The position numbers were made by a program, and so were the translations under genes. The notes beneath the pieces were generated by a model. The model ran no database searches. It was not told the DNA's origin and saw only the letters and a program-made list of their open reading frames with translations. Positions 22,470-30,522 of a stretch of DNA of 30,522 nucleotides are shown here, one piece after another. Location: contig DXZO01000008.1 of NCBI GenBank assembly GCA_019419625.1, forward strand, positions 5,499-36,020, written 5' to 3'. Each line of letters starts with the position of its first letter. Position 1 is the first letter of the stretch. This DNA is from Collinsella sp. (GTDB lineage: Bacteria; Actinomycetota; Coriobacteriia; Coriobacteriales; Coriobacteriaceae).

Positions 22470-23324
22470 CTACTTGAGTCCGGGCAGGCGGGTGTAGGGG
22501 AACGAGCGCTCTAGGAACTCGGAGCAGCGGGCGTAATCTTTGGCAAAGTAGCTGCTATAGAGCGAATCGAGTACGTATTGCACGGCGATATGGCTGGCGA
22601 ACTGCGTGATGCGGTGCGTCATGCTCTCGTGGTCGCTTACCGTGAGATAGGCGGCAAAGCCGGGGTGAATGCGGGCACAGTGCGGCGTGCCGATGACGAT
22701 GACCGGGACATGTCGACTGCTAAGGATCGGCAAGATCTCCTTGAGGTTGGGGGCAAGGCCGCTGTAGGAGATGACGATTGCCACATGGTCGGGACCCGAG
22801 GCGAGCGCCGTGCGCACCTGCGCCTCGACGCTGTCGTGGCACGTCGCGCTTTTGCCGGCGGAAAGCAAGCGATCGCGGAACATTCCCGCTGGATACAGGT
22901 TATGCGAGCCCGTGTAGATGTCCACGGTGCCGGCGCGCATGATGAGCTTGGCGGCGTGGTCGAGCTGTGCAGGGTCGAGCAGCTCCTGCGTTTCGGCCAA
23001 GGTGGTCTGGTAGAGCCCCTCCATGCGCTCCATCACCTGCGCAGGGGTGGAGGTGGCATCGAAGGGAAAGTTGATGTCCACGTCGCGCCGGTTGCCCGCC
23101 TCGGTCGCCTGGCGGATGAGCTCGACCTTGAGGTCTTTGAATCCCTCGAGGCCGAGCTTTTTGCAAAAGCGGTGCACGCTCGCGACCGAAACGTTGGCGC
23201 ACGCGGCAAATTCCTTAATGGAAAGCCCGCGCACATCCTCACCCATGGCGAGGGCCGTTCGCCCAAGTTGTTGCTCGGTGGGGGTGAGGCTTTTGCCCTG
23301 CGTGATCTTCCGCCTGATATCCAT
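22470..23324 (-). CDS. RpiR/MurR-family transcriptional regulator (HTH plus SIS)
   Basis: 284 residues; ATG at 23324 with AGGAG upstream. An N-terminal HTH_6 domain (about 1-75; LSIKEFAACANVSVASVHRF) is followed by a SIS sugar-phosphate-binding domain (about 120-260; DIYTGSHNLYPAG, VIVISYSGLAPNL). Regulators of this family respond to phosphosugars and often govern adjacent catabolic genes. The GH106-like gene lies upstream on the same strand, and two GCGATAAA direct repeats overlap the regulator's own promoter area, suggesting autoregulation. The ligand is unknown; a 6-phosphosugar made by the PTS is a reasonable guess. Confidence 0.9.
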   Translation of the reverse strand: MDIRRKITQGKSLTPTEQQLGRTALAMGEDVRGLSIKEFAACANVSVASVHRFCKKLGLEGFKDLKVELIRQATEAGNRRDVDINFPFDATSTPAQVMERMEGLYQTTLAETQELLDPAQLDHAAKLIMRAGTVDIYTGSHNLYPAGMFRDRLLSAGKSATCHDSVEAQVRTALASGPDHVAIVISYSGLAPNLKEILPILSSRHVPVIVIGTPHCARIHPGFAAYLTVSDHESMTHRITQFASHIAVQYVLDSLYSSYFAKDYARCSEFLERSFPYTRLPGLK

Positions 23325-23346
23325 ATGGCTCCTATGTGTTTGCGTC

Positions 23347-23371
23347 GCGATAAACCAATCATAGCGATAAA
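23347..23371 (-). promoter_or_regulatory. Direct repeats GCGATAAA in the RpiR promoter
   Basis: GCGATAAA occurs at 23347-23354 and 23364-23371, 17 bp apart, so both face the same side of the helix approximately. On the minus strand a TATGAT -10-like box lies between them. It is a candidate site for the RpiR protein itself. Confidence 0.4.
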
Positions 23372-23427
23372 TAAAACGTTCGGCTTGGCTGGGAGTTTTG
23401 GTCCGCCGGTCTATGAACGACGGACCG

Positions 23428-23474
23428 CTCGACGCTGCGCGGGCCCAACATAGGGGCGCTGTCCTTGTTGGGCC
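23428..23474. repeat. Partial copy of element X core (copy 3)
   Basis: GCTCGACGCTGCGCGGGC matches the core of element X exactly. It then forms GGCCCAACA (23442-23450) paired with TGTTGGGCC (23466-23474). Helix 1, the GACCAGAAGGTC tip and the GGGGAC tail are missing. It lies between the GH106-like stop and the RpiR promoter and may serve as a 3' hairpin for the GH gene. Confidence 0.6.
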
Positions 23475-23490
23475 GTTTGCGCCCGGGGCG

Positions 23491-26082
23491 TTACCCGAGC
23501 ACGCGTACGGGCCCCAAGAGGCCGCTGGGATCGGAGGGCTCGGTCATGCCGAACATGTCGGGGACGGCGTGGTCGAGGGTGTTGATGATATCGATCGTAA
23601 GCGCGTGCTCGCCGGCTAAAAGTGCGGCGGCCTCAAAGCGGTAAGGCGGACAGATGCGGGTGCCGAGGGATTTGCCGTCGAGGGTGACGGTTGCGGTCTC
23701 AAAGACCTCGCCAAGGTCGATGACGGTGCGGGTGGCCGCTTCGCCCAGGACAAAGGAGGCCCGGTAGCGGAATGTGCCGGCCTTGCCGGGGAACTCGGCC
23801 GAGGAAAGGTCGTGCAGGTCTGCAAGCTCAACAGACTCGCCAAAGGCATCGGTGCCAGGGGCAGAGAAGGCAACCGCCCAGGGCCCGTCGACGCATGTGG
23901 CTTCGTCTTCGGCGGTTGCCACAGCAACGGAACCCGTAGCCCCAAGGACCACGATGCAGCTCTCGTAGGGAGCCAGCTCGAGCGTGCCGTCAAAGGCGGC
24001 GGGCTCGGTGCCGTTGAGCAGGTCGAGGCGCGCGCCTGCAACGGGTGTGCCGTCGGCAAGCGCAATCTGAGTGGAGATACCCTGCTTGGGATGCTCGTTG
24101 ACGAGCATCAGATAGCTCTCGCCCGCCCGCTCGTAGCGCAGTGCGCGCAGCCAGGACTGGGGCTCGGCGCAAACCACGGTCTGCATGCCGGTATTGGCAA
24201 GTGTGTCTGCGAGCTCGGTGGTCGCCAGGAGCTTGATGTCGGCGACCGCGGCTGCATCCAGGGAGGCAAAGCCCTCGCGGCCTGCAGTGTCACCGTCGTA
24301 GCGCTTGTTCGGCAACTCATCCAGCGCGTACACGGCAACACCTGCGGCTGCGGCACGCGCGGCAAAGTCGAGCACGGCTCCGCCGACAAACTCGGCTCCG
24401 GGCATCACCAGGCAGCGGTATGCCTGGCCGTTCACGCTAAAGCCGCTACCGTCTGCGGCAATTTCAACGGCATAGCGCCCTGCGTCCTCAAATGCCTCTG
24501 CCGGCACGATGTCAAAGTCGACCTGCGCGCGCAAAAGCTCGGAGGCGGCATGCTGCATAAAGTTCGCCTCGCCTGCCCACTCGGCGTCCGCATGGTAGAG
24601 AAGCGCCACCGGGGTCGTTGCGCGCCCGCCGCTCAGCAGGCTCGCCGTACGGTTCATGTAGCTCATGAGCTGCCCAAAGTGTGCAAACTGGGGGTTTTGG
24701 CCATGTGCATAGAAATGCGGCGGGCAGTCCCAGTCGGGGAAGGCGGCCATGCTAAAGGCGTGCGGCACAAACCAATTGACGCCGCGCACCAAAAAATGAT
24801 CGGCGATCCACTTCATCTCGCGTAGGCCTTCGTGCCATCCAAATGCGCCAAAGACCTCGGCCATGCAGCGCCCCTGCTTTTTGGGGTCGAGGTGTGCTGC
24901 CGAGGAGCCCAGCTTGGGCAGCACGTAGTTATAGAACTCGAGGTCCCACACGCCGCGTCCGTAGCTGTGAAGGCCGCGGTCCATGCCGGGTACCAGCTGG
25001 TTGATCACGATGTCGACGCCCGCCATGTCCTGACCGCCCACGGCGCGGAAGTAGTGCCCGGCGCCCACGCCCAGGCGCGCGTGGCAGTCCTTGTCCTCGA
25101 TAACGTGGCCGATGTACTGCACGCCGCGCGCGCGGCACCAGTCTCCGAGCTGGTCGCAGAAGCACTCCTTATAGAGGGTGCTCGCGATGTCCATATAGAC
25201 GTGGCGTACGTGCGCGCCGGCCGGCTCGCGGTCCCACAGGTGCGGGAGCTCGGCCAGGTAGCGCTCGCCCAGTGCCGCGCGTAGGCGACGCTCAAGCTCG
25301 GCCGACCAGGGTAGGGGCGCGGTGGCCTTGCCGATGAGCGTGTCCGAGATGCCATCGGGGCCCGTGGTGCCCTTCTCGTTGGCAAATCCGGGCTCATCGG
25401 AGAAAAAGCCCAGGATCGTCTTGCCAAACTCATCGCCCAGATGCTCAAAATGCGGCTCGTAGACAGCATCGATGAGCTGCGCCACCGAGGCGGGGTCGAC
25501 CATATTGATGTAGTCCTCGTTGTAGGAGGTCTTGCCGCTCGTGAACATCACGCATGCCTGCGTGAGGCCCGCAGGTGCATCGAAGACCAGGCGGCTGGGG
25601 TTGCCGTCTGCATCGTCGATTACTCGGTAAGCGACGTCGACGGGGCTGCCGTCCTGCATAAATGTCACGCCGTAGAAGCGCTCCGTTTTGTCGAGCATGT
25701 TGGCGAGCGCGATGCTCGCGGCGGACGTGGGGCCCACGATGTCGAACGTGCGGTGCGTGAGCACGATCTTGCGGAGCTCGGGCACGGCCTCCTTGACGGC
25801 GCCGTTGGCAAAGCCCGTGGGGAAGTGCGCGTCGTCCAAGATCCAGAGCTTAAGGCCCAGCTGCTTGCACTCGTCAATGACAAAGCGCAAGTCGCGCCAC
25901 CAGCCCTCGCCGCAAAAATCGGGGTGTGGGCGGCTTTCGAGACAGACCTCGTGGATGTCGGCGCCGGCGATCTTTTCCAGATACTCGGCAATGGTCTTAT
26001 GGCTCTCGCCCTTCATCCACAAAAACGGAAGCACGTGGTTGTCGTATGTGCCCTCGAGCACCTGCTGATAGTACGCGGTCAT
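23491..26082 (-). CDS. Large GH106-like glycoside hydrolase
   Basis: 863 residues from ATG 26082 with AAGGAAG upstream; a frame extending to 26541 overlaps the divergent AraC gene and is rejected. The N-terminal half (about 1-450) is a (beta/alpha)8-type domain with a CLESRPHPDF start and a DDAHFPTGFANG motif, as in GH106/rhamnosidase-like proteins. The middle has glutamine-amidotransferase-like alternation, and the last ~200 residues form galactose-binding-like beta-sandwiches. There is no signal peptide, so the substrate must be imported. It is divergent from the AraC regulator at 26197 and upstream of the RpiR gene. Catalytic residues and substrate cannot be fixed from the sequence alone; alpha-L-rhamnosides are the family's usual target. 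Confidence 0.75.
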   Translation of the reverse strand: MTAYYQQVLEGTYDNHVLPFLWMKGESHKTIAEYLEKIAGADIHEVCLESRPHPDFCGEGWWRDLRFVIDECKQLGLKLWILDDAHFPTGFANGAVKEAVPELRKIVLTHRTFDIVGPTSAASIALANMLDKTERFYGVTFMQDGSPVDVAYRVIDDADGNPSRLVFDAPAGLTQACVMFTSGKTSYNEDYINMVDPASVAQLIDAVYEPHFEHLGDEFGKTILGFFSDEPGFANEKGTTGPDGISDTLIGKATAPLPWSAELERRLRAALGERYLAELPHLWDREPAGAHVRHVYMDIASTLYKECFCDQLGDWCRARGVQYIGHVIEDKDCHARLGVGAGHYFRAVGGQDMAGVDIVINQLVPGMDRGLHSYGRGVWDLEFYNYVLPKLGSSAAHLDPKKQGRCMAEVFGAFGWHEGLREMKWIADHFLVRGVNWFVPHAFSMAAFPDWDCPPHFYAHGQNPQFAHFGQLMSYMNRTASLLSGGRATTPVALLYHADAEWAGEANFMQHAASELLRAQVDFDIVPAEAFEDAGRYAVEIAADGSGFSVNGQAYRCLVMPGAEFVGGAVLDFAARAAAAGVAVYALDELPNKRYDGDTAGREGFASLDAAAVADIKLLATTELADTLANTGMQTVVCAEPQSWLRALRYERAGESYLMLVNEHPKQGISTQIALADGTPVAGARLDLLNGTEPAAFDGTLELAPYESCIVVLGATGSVAVATAEDEATCVDGPWAVAFSAPGTDAFGESVELADLHDLSSAEFPGKAGTFRYRASFVLGEAATRTVIDLGEVFETATVTLDGKSLGTRICPPYRFEAAALLAGEHALTIDIINTLDHAVPDMFGMTEPSDPSGLLGPVRVLG

Positions 26083-26196
26083 GGATCTTCCTTGGCTCGA
26101 TCGGTCTGCTGCATAGCACAGATTATGGACGCGTCGGCGCGTTCTGCTAATATCTGAATCACGACGAACTATGACCAAATCAACGATTGGCAAGCC

Positions 26197-27189
26197 ATGG
26201 AGATCGACGAGCTCGAGCGTAGGCTCAACGAACTGAGCGCCAGTGAGATCGCTTATAAAGACGGCATGGCATTTGATTGGTCGATTATGACCGAGCATGT
26301 CGAAATCGACGGATGCCCAGTGCGCAAGATTGGGCAGCCAGGGTTTGCCTATGCCCAGCCCGGCATGCCGCGTGGCCTGACGATAAGGAAAAACTCGCGC
26401 TTTAATGCAGTTCCCGAGCACGTGCATGATTACGTGGAGATGAGCTATGTGTATCGCGGACGCTGCCCGCAGACGGTGGCGGGGGAGAGGCTCGAGCTGG
26501 GCCGCAACGAGGTGCTTTTGCTCGACGCCCTTTGCCCTCATGCCGTGGCGGCGCTCGGCGAGGACGACATCATGCTGAGCATGACCGTTTCACGCTCTTT
26601 TTTGCGCCGGAGTCTCGAGTCGAGCCTCTCGCGCGAGAGCGCGGTCTCGCGGTTTTTGTTCAACGCGCTCAACAGCGAGACGGACCATCGGGGGCATGTC
26701 CGTTTTTACTGCGGCGAGAGCCGTCGGATTCGGCGCTACATGCAGGAGATGCTCTGCGAGCTGTACGACCCGAGCCCCAACGGTCCCGAGATCGTCTTGC
26801 GTCTGTTTCAGCTGTTTTTGGCCGAGCTCATGGATTGCTACGAGCGCGAGCTGGTGCGCGGCGCGGCGGACGGCGCGGCGGGGCCCACTGCCCTGGTGAC
26901 GGGAATGCTCGGCTATATCGATCGCGAATTCGCCGCGTGCTCCCTCGAGGGGATGGCGGCGGAGTTTGGCTTGAGCCCTAATTATGCGACGGCGCTCCTC
27001 AAGCGGCATGTGGGCAAGACCTTTAGGCAGCTTGTGCAGGAGCGACGCCTGGTACGTGCGGCCGAGCTTCTGCGCGGCGGCGCCACGGCCGGGGCGGCTG
27101 CGCATGCGGTGGGCTATGAAAACATGAGCTTCTTCTACCGTAAGTTTCACGACAAGTATGGCTGCACCCCCGCGGCATACCGCCGGTAA
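26197..27189 (+). CDS. AraC-family transcriptional regulator with N-terminal cupin
   Basis: 330 residues; ATG at 26197 without a strong ribosome site. Residues ~55-125 form a cupin-like sugar-binding fold (VPEHVHDYVEMSYVYRG). The C-terminus (239-330) is the double HTH (GMAAEFGLSPNYATALLKRH, and VGYENMSFFYRKFHDKYGCTP). It is divergent from the GH106-like gene with 114 bp between them and reads toward the GH1 gene, so it most likely activates one or both. A TAATAT box at 26148 may be its -10. Confidence 0.9.
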   Translation: MEIDELERRLNELSASEIAYKDGMAFDWSIMTEHVEIDGCPVRKIGQPGFAYAQPGMPRGLTIRKNSRFNAVPEHVHDYVEMSYVYRGRCPQTVAGERLELGRNEVLLLDALCPHAVAALGEDDIMLSMTVSRSFLRRSLESSLSRESAVSRFLFNALNSETDHRGHVRFYCGESRRIRRYMQEMLCELYDPSPNGPEIVLRLFQLFLAELMDCYERELVRGAADGAAGPTALVTGMLGYIDREFAACSLEGMAAEFGLSPNYATALLKRHVGKTFRQLVQERRLVRAAELLRGGATAGAAAHAVGYENMSFFYRKFHDKYGCTPAAYRR

Positions 27190-27356
27190 GCGCGGGGCGG
27201 ATCGTCTTCGCTCCTTCGGTGTCAAAAAGTTTCAGCTGCAGCGCTGTTGCAGCGCGCGTCTGCGAAAAGAAGTGTCGGGTTTGGCACCCCTGCCCCTGCC
27301 TGTCGCGCGCGTGGGCGATACTCGGCCTATCGACCCGCAATGCAAAGGAGATGCTC

Positions 27357-28805
27357 ATGGCAAACATCAAGTTCCCCGAGGGTTTCTATTGGGGCGGCGC
27401 CACGGCCGCCAATCAGTTTGAGGGCGCTTGGAACGTTGACGGCCGCGGTCCGTCGGTCGACGACCACTTCTTGGGCGGCAGCTACAAGGAGCCGCGTCAG
27501 ATTACGATCGACATCGACCCCGACCGCTTCTACCCCAACCATGACGGTATCGATTTCTACCATCACTACGAGGAGGATATCGCGCTGTTCGCCGAGATGG
27601 GCTTCAACATGTTCCGCATGTCCATCTCTTGGAGCCGCATCTTCCCCAACGGCGACGACGCCGAGCCCAACGAGGCTGGCCTCGCCTTCTACGATCGCGT
27701 CTTCGACTGCCTGCGCGCTCACAATATCGAGCCGCTCGTGACCCTGTCGCACTACGAGATGCCTTATCACCTGGTCGAGAAGTACAACGGCTGGGCGAGC
27801 CGCGAGCTCATCGGCTTCTTTGAGAAGTACTGCCAGACCGTCTTCGACCGCTATCAGGACAAGGTCAAGTTCTGGCTCACCTTCAACGAGATCAACTGCG
27901 GCACCCAGGACATGGGCAACCTCTTTGGGACCAGCATGATCCAGGGCTTTGAGGGCCCGGCTTCGGCGGTCCACACCACGCCGCAGGCCCGTATGCAGGC
28001 CCTGCATCACCAGTTTGTCGCCAGCGGCCGCGTCGTGCGCTATGCCCACGAGCACTATCCGCAGTTTAAGATGGGCAACATGGACTGCTTCATCCTCTCC
28101 TATGCCGCCACGTGCGATCCGGCCGACGTGTTCGCCACGCAGCAGGAGATGAATACCATGAACTGGTACTGCTCCGACGTGCAGGTGCGCGGCAAGTATC
28201 CGTTCTATGCCAAGCGCTTCTGGGCCGAAAACGATGTCGAGCTCGTGATGGAGGACGGCGACCTGCAGGATATCGCCGACGGCAAGGTCGATTTCTACAC
28301 CTTTAGCTACTACATGTCCGGCACCGTGGGCACCCACAAGGATCACGAGATGACCGAGGGCAACATGACCTTTGGCGGCAAGAACCCCTATCTGGAGTCC
28401 ACCGACTGGGGCTGGCAGATCGATCCGCTGGGCCTGCGCATTGCCCTCAACGAGATTTACGCCCGCTACGAGATTCCGCTGATGGTGGTCGAGAATGGCA
28501 TGGGCGCCTACGATGAGGTCGAGGAGGACGGCTCCATCCACGACCCGTATCGTATCGCCTACTTGCGCAGCCACATCAAGGCCATGGGCGAGGCCATTGC
28601 CGACGGCGTCGACCTGATCGCCTACACCTGGTGGGGCCCCATCGACCTGGTTTCCGCCGGCACCGGCGAGATGCGCAAGCGCTACGGCTTCATCCATGTC
28701 GATAAGTACGACGACGGCACCGGCACCTACGAGCGCCGCCGCAAGGACAGCTTCTACGCCTACCAGAAGATCATCAAGTCCAACGGTGCCGAGGGCCTGG
28801 ATTAA
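27357..28805 (+). CDS. GH1 6-phospho-beta-glucosidase
   Basis: 482 residues; ATG 27357 has AAAGGAG 6 nt upstream (ATG 27351 touches the site). The GH1 opening (FPEGFYWGGATAANQFEGAW) is followed by acid/base Glu178 in LTFNEIN and nucleophile Glu379 in VVENGMG. Near the C-terminus S433, K441 and Y443 (SAGTGEMRKRYGF) form the phosphate-binding signature of the 6-phospho enzymes. It would split phosphorylated beta-glucosides delivered by a PTS into glucose 6-phosphate and aglycone or glucose. The EIIA gene follows, and the EIIBC at 7219 is the nearest matching permease. The bglA/celF-like naming is left open. Confidence 0.93.
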   Translation: MANIKFPEGFYWGGATAANQFEGAWNVDGRGPSVDDHFLGGSYKEPRQITIDIDPDRFYPNHDGIDFYHHYEEDIALFAEMGFNMFRMSISWSRIFPNGDDAEPNEAGLAFYDRVFDCLRAHNIEPLVTLSHYEMPYHLVEKYNGWASRELIGFFEKYCQTVFDRYQDKVKFWLTFNEINCGTQDMGNLFGTSMIQGFEGPASAVHTTPQARMQALHHQFVASGRVVRYAHEHYPQFKMGNMDCFILSYAATCDPADVFATQQEMNTMNWYCSDVQVRGKYPFYAKRFWAENDVELVMEDGDLQDIADGKVDFYTFSYYMSGTVGTHKDHEMTEGNMTFGGKNPYLESTDWGWQIDPLGLRIALNEIYARYEIPLMVVENGMGAYDEVEEDGSIHDPYRIAYLRSHIKAMGEAIADGVDLIAYTWWGPIDLVSAGTGEMRKRYGFIHVDKYDDGTGTYERRRKDSFYAYQKIIKSNGAEGLD

Positions 28806-28867
28806 TCGGCAATATGAGTGCCACCGGGGAAAAGCTTTGGGATGGGCTCGCGATTCGAGTCCCCACC

Positions 28868-28896
28868 TTAGCATTTGAACCATTTGGCACTATAAT
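28868..28896 (+). promoter_or_regulatory. Sigma-70 promoter of the EIIA gene
   Basis: TTAGCA (28868-28873) and a consensus TATAAT (28891-28896) are spaced by 17 bp. The leader would be about 43 nt. EIIA can therefore be expressed independently of the GH1 gene. Confidence 0.65.
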
Positions 28897-28945
28897 CACC
28901 ATAGGCATGCGCATAACGTTGCGCTTAATCAAGAGGAGAAAACGT

Positions 28946-29482
28946 ATGGGTCTGTTTGACATGTTCAAGAAGAAGGCTGAGCCCGCGGCTGCCGCTGCTC
29001 CGGCCTCCATCTCTGCTTCTGCCGGCGCCGACGTGCTGTGCTCGCCCGTCAAGGGCAAGGTCATCAAGATGGCCGACGTGCCCGATCCCGTCTTTGGTGG
29101 CGAGGTTCTGGGCAAGGGCTGCGCCGTGTGGCCCGAGGACGATCTGGTTTACGCTCCCTGCGACGGCAAGGTGACCGTCACCATGGGCCACGCCGTGGGT
29201 CTGCAGTCCGATAGCGGCATCGAGGTCCTGGTGCACGTTGGCGTCGATACCGTCAACATGAACGGCGATGGCTTCGAGGGCTTCGTCAAGGCCGACGACG
29301 TCGTAAAGGCTGGCCAGCCCATGCTCAAGATCGACCGCGCCAAGATCGCCGCTGCCGGCTACAAGGACTGCGTCGTCGTTGCTGTGTCCAACACCGCCGA
29401 GTTTGCCGATGTCGAACTCGCCGTCGAGGCCGACTCCGCTGTCGCCGCCGGTGATGCCATCGTTAAGGTCGTCCGCAAGTAA
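28946..29482 (+). CDS. Stand-alone PTS EIIA of the glucose family (Crr-like)
   Basis: 178 residues; ATG 28946 with AAGAGGAG upstream. A short amphipathic N-terminus (MGLFDMFKKK), like that of E. coli Crr, is followed by an Ala-rich linker and the EIIA(Glc) fold. His97 in LVHVGVDTV is the phosphorylated residue and His82 in GHAVGL its partner. It passes phosphate from HPr to EIIB domains. The EIIBC at 7219 lacks an EIIA, so this protein may serve it and other permeases in trans. It has its own promoter and terminator. Confidence 0.93.
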   Translation: MGLFDMFKKKAEPAAAAAPASISASAGADVLCSPVKGKVIKMADVPDPVFGGEVLGKGCAVWPEDDLVYAPCDGKVTVTMGHAVGLQSDSGIEVLVHVGVDTVNMNGDGFEGFVKADDVVKAGQPMLKIDRAKIAAAGYKDCVVVAVSNTAEFADVELAVEADSAVAAGDAIVKVVRK

Positions 29483-29508
29483 ACTGCGGCATCCAAAGGA
29501 TGTGCAAG

Positions 29509-29537
29509 GGTGGTCGGGTTTTCCGGCCACCTTTTTT
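29509..29537 (+). terminator. Rho-independent terminator after EIIA
   Basis: GGTGGTCGG (29509-29517) pairs with CCGGCCACC (29523-29531), one G-T wobble, followed by six T. Confidence 0.92.
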
Positions 29538-29623
29538 ATTGCATCGAGGGGAAGCGTTTTATTGCACGTTGGGCGGGCTTGCAAACCGTTCGGACGCTAA
29601 AACGAACCGACCGCGCCTTCGCG

Positions 29624-29653
29624 TTGCCGAGGGTGTTCATAAGTGGATAGTAT
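29624..29653 (+). promoter_or_regulatory. Possible promoter of the last lipoprotein gene
   Basis: TTGCCG (29624-29629) and TAGTAT (29648-29653) are separated by 18 bp, giving a leader of about 60 nt before ATG 29719. The rest of 29538-29718 shows no gene. Confidence 0.45.
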
Positions 29654-29718
29654 GGGCTTACTTATTACAACGTGCGCCGCGTCTGGGAAGCGCGGTGCCG
29701 CTCATTGGGAGGAACAAC

Positions 29719-30276
29719 ATGAAAAAGAAGCTGCTGCTTGCGCCCCTCATGGCCGTCTTGGTTGCATGCGTGGTCGTGCTTTCCGGCTGTGGAGGTCCTT
29801 CGGTTGAGGAGCTCATCACCGAGGATCTTACGACGCAGTTTGACGAGGTCAAGAACGGTGGCGACGACTTCCTCTCTGGTCTGGAGGAGGCTTCGGGCGA
29901 CGAGTTCGAGCAGCTGGGTATCGATCCCAAGGAGTACGCCAAGACCTATCTCGAGGGCTTTGACTACAAGATCGGCGACGTGACGGTCGACGAGGACAAG
30001 GGTGTCGCGACCGCCGAGGTCTCCATCACCTGCAAGTCTATGAACAAGATTGTCGAGGACTTCTCCACTCAGTATCAGGAGAAGGTCGCTGCGCTTGACA
30101 CGGTTCCTTCCGATGACGAGCTGTACAAGATGGCTGGTCAGGTTATGGTCGATGTGACCAAGGCCACCGAGCCCAGGAAGACCACGGTTATCTTCAAGTA
30201 CACCTGCAACGACGACGGCGAGTGGTCTGCCGATGACTCCGTCAACTCCGAGATGATGGATGCAATGCTGAGCTAG
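29719..30276 (+). CDS. Small acidic lipoprotein of unknown function
   Basis: 185 residues; ATG 29719 with GGGAGGAA upstream. The signal peptide (MKKKLLLAPLMAVLVACVVV) ends in the lipobox LSGC with Cys24. The mature protein is acidic and helical at first (SVEELITEDLTTQFDEVKNG), then beta-rich with two further Cys. It resembles the DUF5105-like lipoproteins of Gram-positive anaerobes, but I do not assign a family firmly. It is exported and lipid-anchored. It has its own promoter and ends 3 bp before element X copy 2. Confidence 0.8.
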   Translation: MKKKLLLAPLMAVLVACVVVLSGCGGPSVEELITEDLTTQFDEVKNGGDDFLSGLEEASGDEFEQLGIDPKEYAKTYLEGFDYKIGDVTVDEDKGVATAEVSITCKSMNKIVEDFSTQYQEKVAALDTVPSDDELYKMAGQVMVDVTKATEPRKTTVIFKYTCNDDGEWSADDSVNSEMMDAMLS

Positions 30277-30279
30277 TTC

Positions 30280-30490
30280 GTTGCGGCGTTTTACCAAACG
30301 CCGCAACTGCTCGACGCTGCGCGGGCACCAGAGCGACAACTTGTCATTCAAAGAGGACGGCATGACCAGAAGGTCTATGCCGTCCTCTTTTCATGCCAAT
30401 TTGTTCGCTCTGGTGCCCGCTCGCTGTCCGTCCTCTACCTGCGGCGTTGCCATGGTAGTCATTGGGGCGGCACTTGGGGACGTTCCTTTT
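30280..30490 (+). repeat. Structured composite element X, copy 2 (3' of lipoprotein)
   Basis: Helix 1: GTTGCGGCGTTT (30280-30291) with 30296-30307 around TACC. Then the invariant CTGCTCGACGCTGCGCGGGC. Helix 2: 30321-30339 with 30401-30420, 16 bp perfect then one extra base. Helix 3: AAAGAGGACGGCAT (30350-30363), GACC-AGAA-GGTC, ATGCCGTCCTCTTT (30377-30390) plus T. The tail GGGGCGGCACTTGGGGACGT equals copy 1. It may end the lipoprotein transcript. Confidence 0.8.
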
Positions 30491-30522
30491 AATATGAGCA
30501 GGACATTGTCAAGAGGCAAAAT

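Noticed and set aside
26083..26541. N-terminal extension of the GH106-like protein to 26541
   Set aside because: It would overlap the divergent AraC gene; the ATG at 26082 has a good ribosome site and a family-like N-terminus.
27327..28883. 518-residue minus-strand frame opposite GH1
   Set aside because: Shadow of the GH1 gene caused by high third-position G+C; no ribosome site or family.
1..30522. tRNA or rRNA genes
   Set aside because: No cloverleaf with a GGTTCRANYCC-type T-arm and no rRNA-like stretch was seen on either strand; this was by eye only.

Overview
The window is about 60% G+C. Its Shine-Dalgarno sites are strong, its codon use is rich in GCC, GAC and CTG, and its genes lie between many short palindromic repeats. 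It carries a beta-glucoside PTS, GH1/GH106-like/GH140-like enzymes, YdjG/YdjI-like zinc-ribbon and SPFH proteins, and a multi-TM LuxR regulator. This combination points to a gut Coriobacteriia genome, most likely Collinsella. That assignment is inferred from content, not from a marker gene.

Layout. 1-3263 (minus) is a three-gene envelope-stress-like operon: a DUF4428 zinc ribbon, a zinc-ribbon membrane protein and an SPFH protein cut by the window edge. 3264-3611 is packed with palindromic repeats. 3612-6728 (minus) encodes a DUF1593 nucleoside-hydrolase-like protein and an alpha/beta-hydrolase esterase, separated by a 127-bp near-perfect palindrome. 6729-7218 is an AT-rich divergent control region with three palindromic TAAAC/GTTTA operators. 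7219-11676 (plus) holds a PTS EIIBC, a GH140-like (DUF4038) glycosidase, remnants of two decayed genes and a ROK sugar kinase. 11677-12059 is repeat-rich. 12060-17336 (plus) holds the membrane LuxR regulator and a four-gene set: a small membrane protein, a zinc-ribbon protein and two paralogous lipoproteins, the first with an in-frame TGA in its signal peptide. 17418-20186 (minus) is an MgtA-type P-ATPase, preceded by a possible 23-codon leader ORF. 20622-21302 is pyrE. 21706-22326 is an HTH protein fused to a complete desulfoferrodoxin. 22470-26082 (minus) encodes an RpiR regulator and a GH106-like glycosidase. 26197-29482 (plus) encodes an AraC regulator, a GH1 6-phospho-beta-glucosidase and a stand-alone EIIA(Glc). 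29719-30276 is a lipoprotein.

How the genes may work together. The EIIBC at 7219 has no EIIA domain, and a stand-alone EIIA sits 20 kb away beside the GH1 enzyme. Together they could import and cleave beta-glucosides. The ROK kinase, the GH140-like and GH106-like enzymes and the esterase suggest breakdown of plant or host glycans. The AraC and RpiR proteins are the local regulator candidates.

The least explained content is between the genes. At least four families of structured repeats recur: a GGGGACGTWCTT hairpin unit, a 64-bp GGATAATCTCCC hairpin, a CCACCACAAAGG terminator-like hairpin, and a ~210-bp multi-helix element present twice (after pyrE and after the last lipoprotein) with extensive compensatory changes. 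No transposase or RAYT gene is visible in the window.
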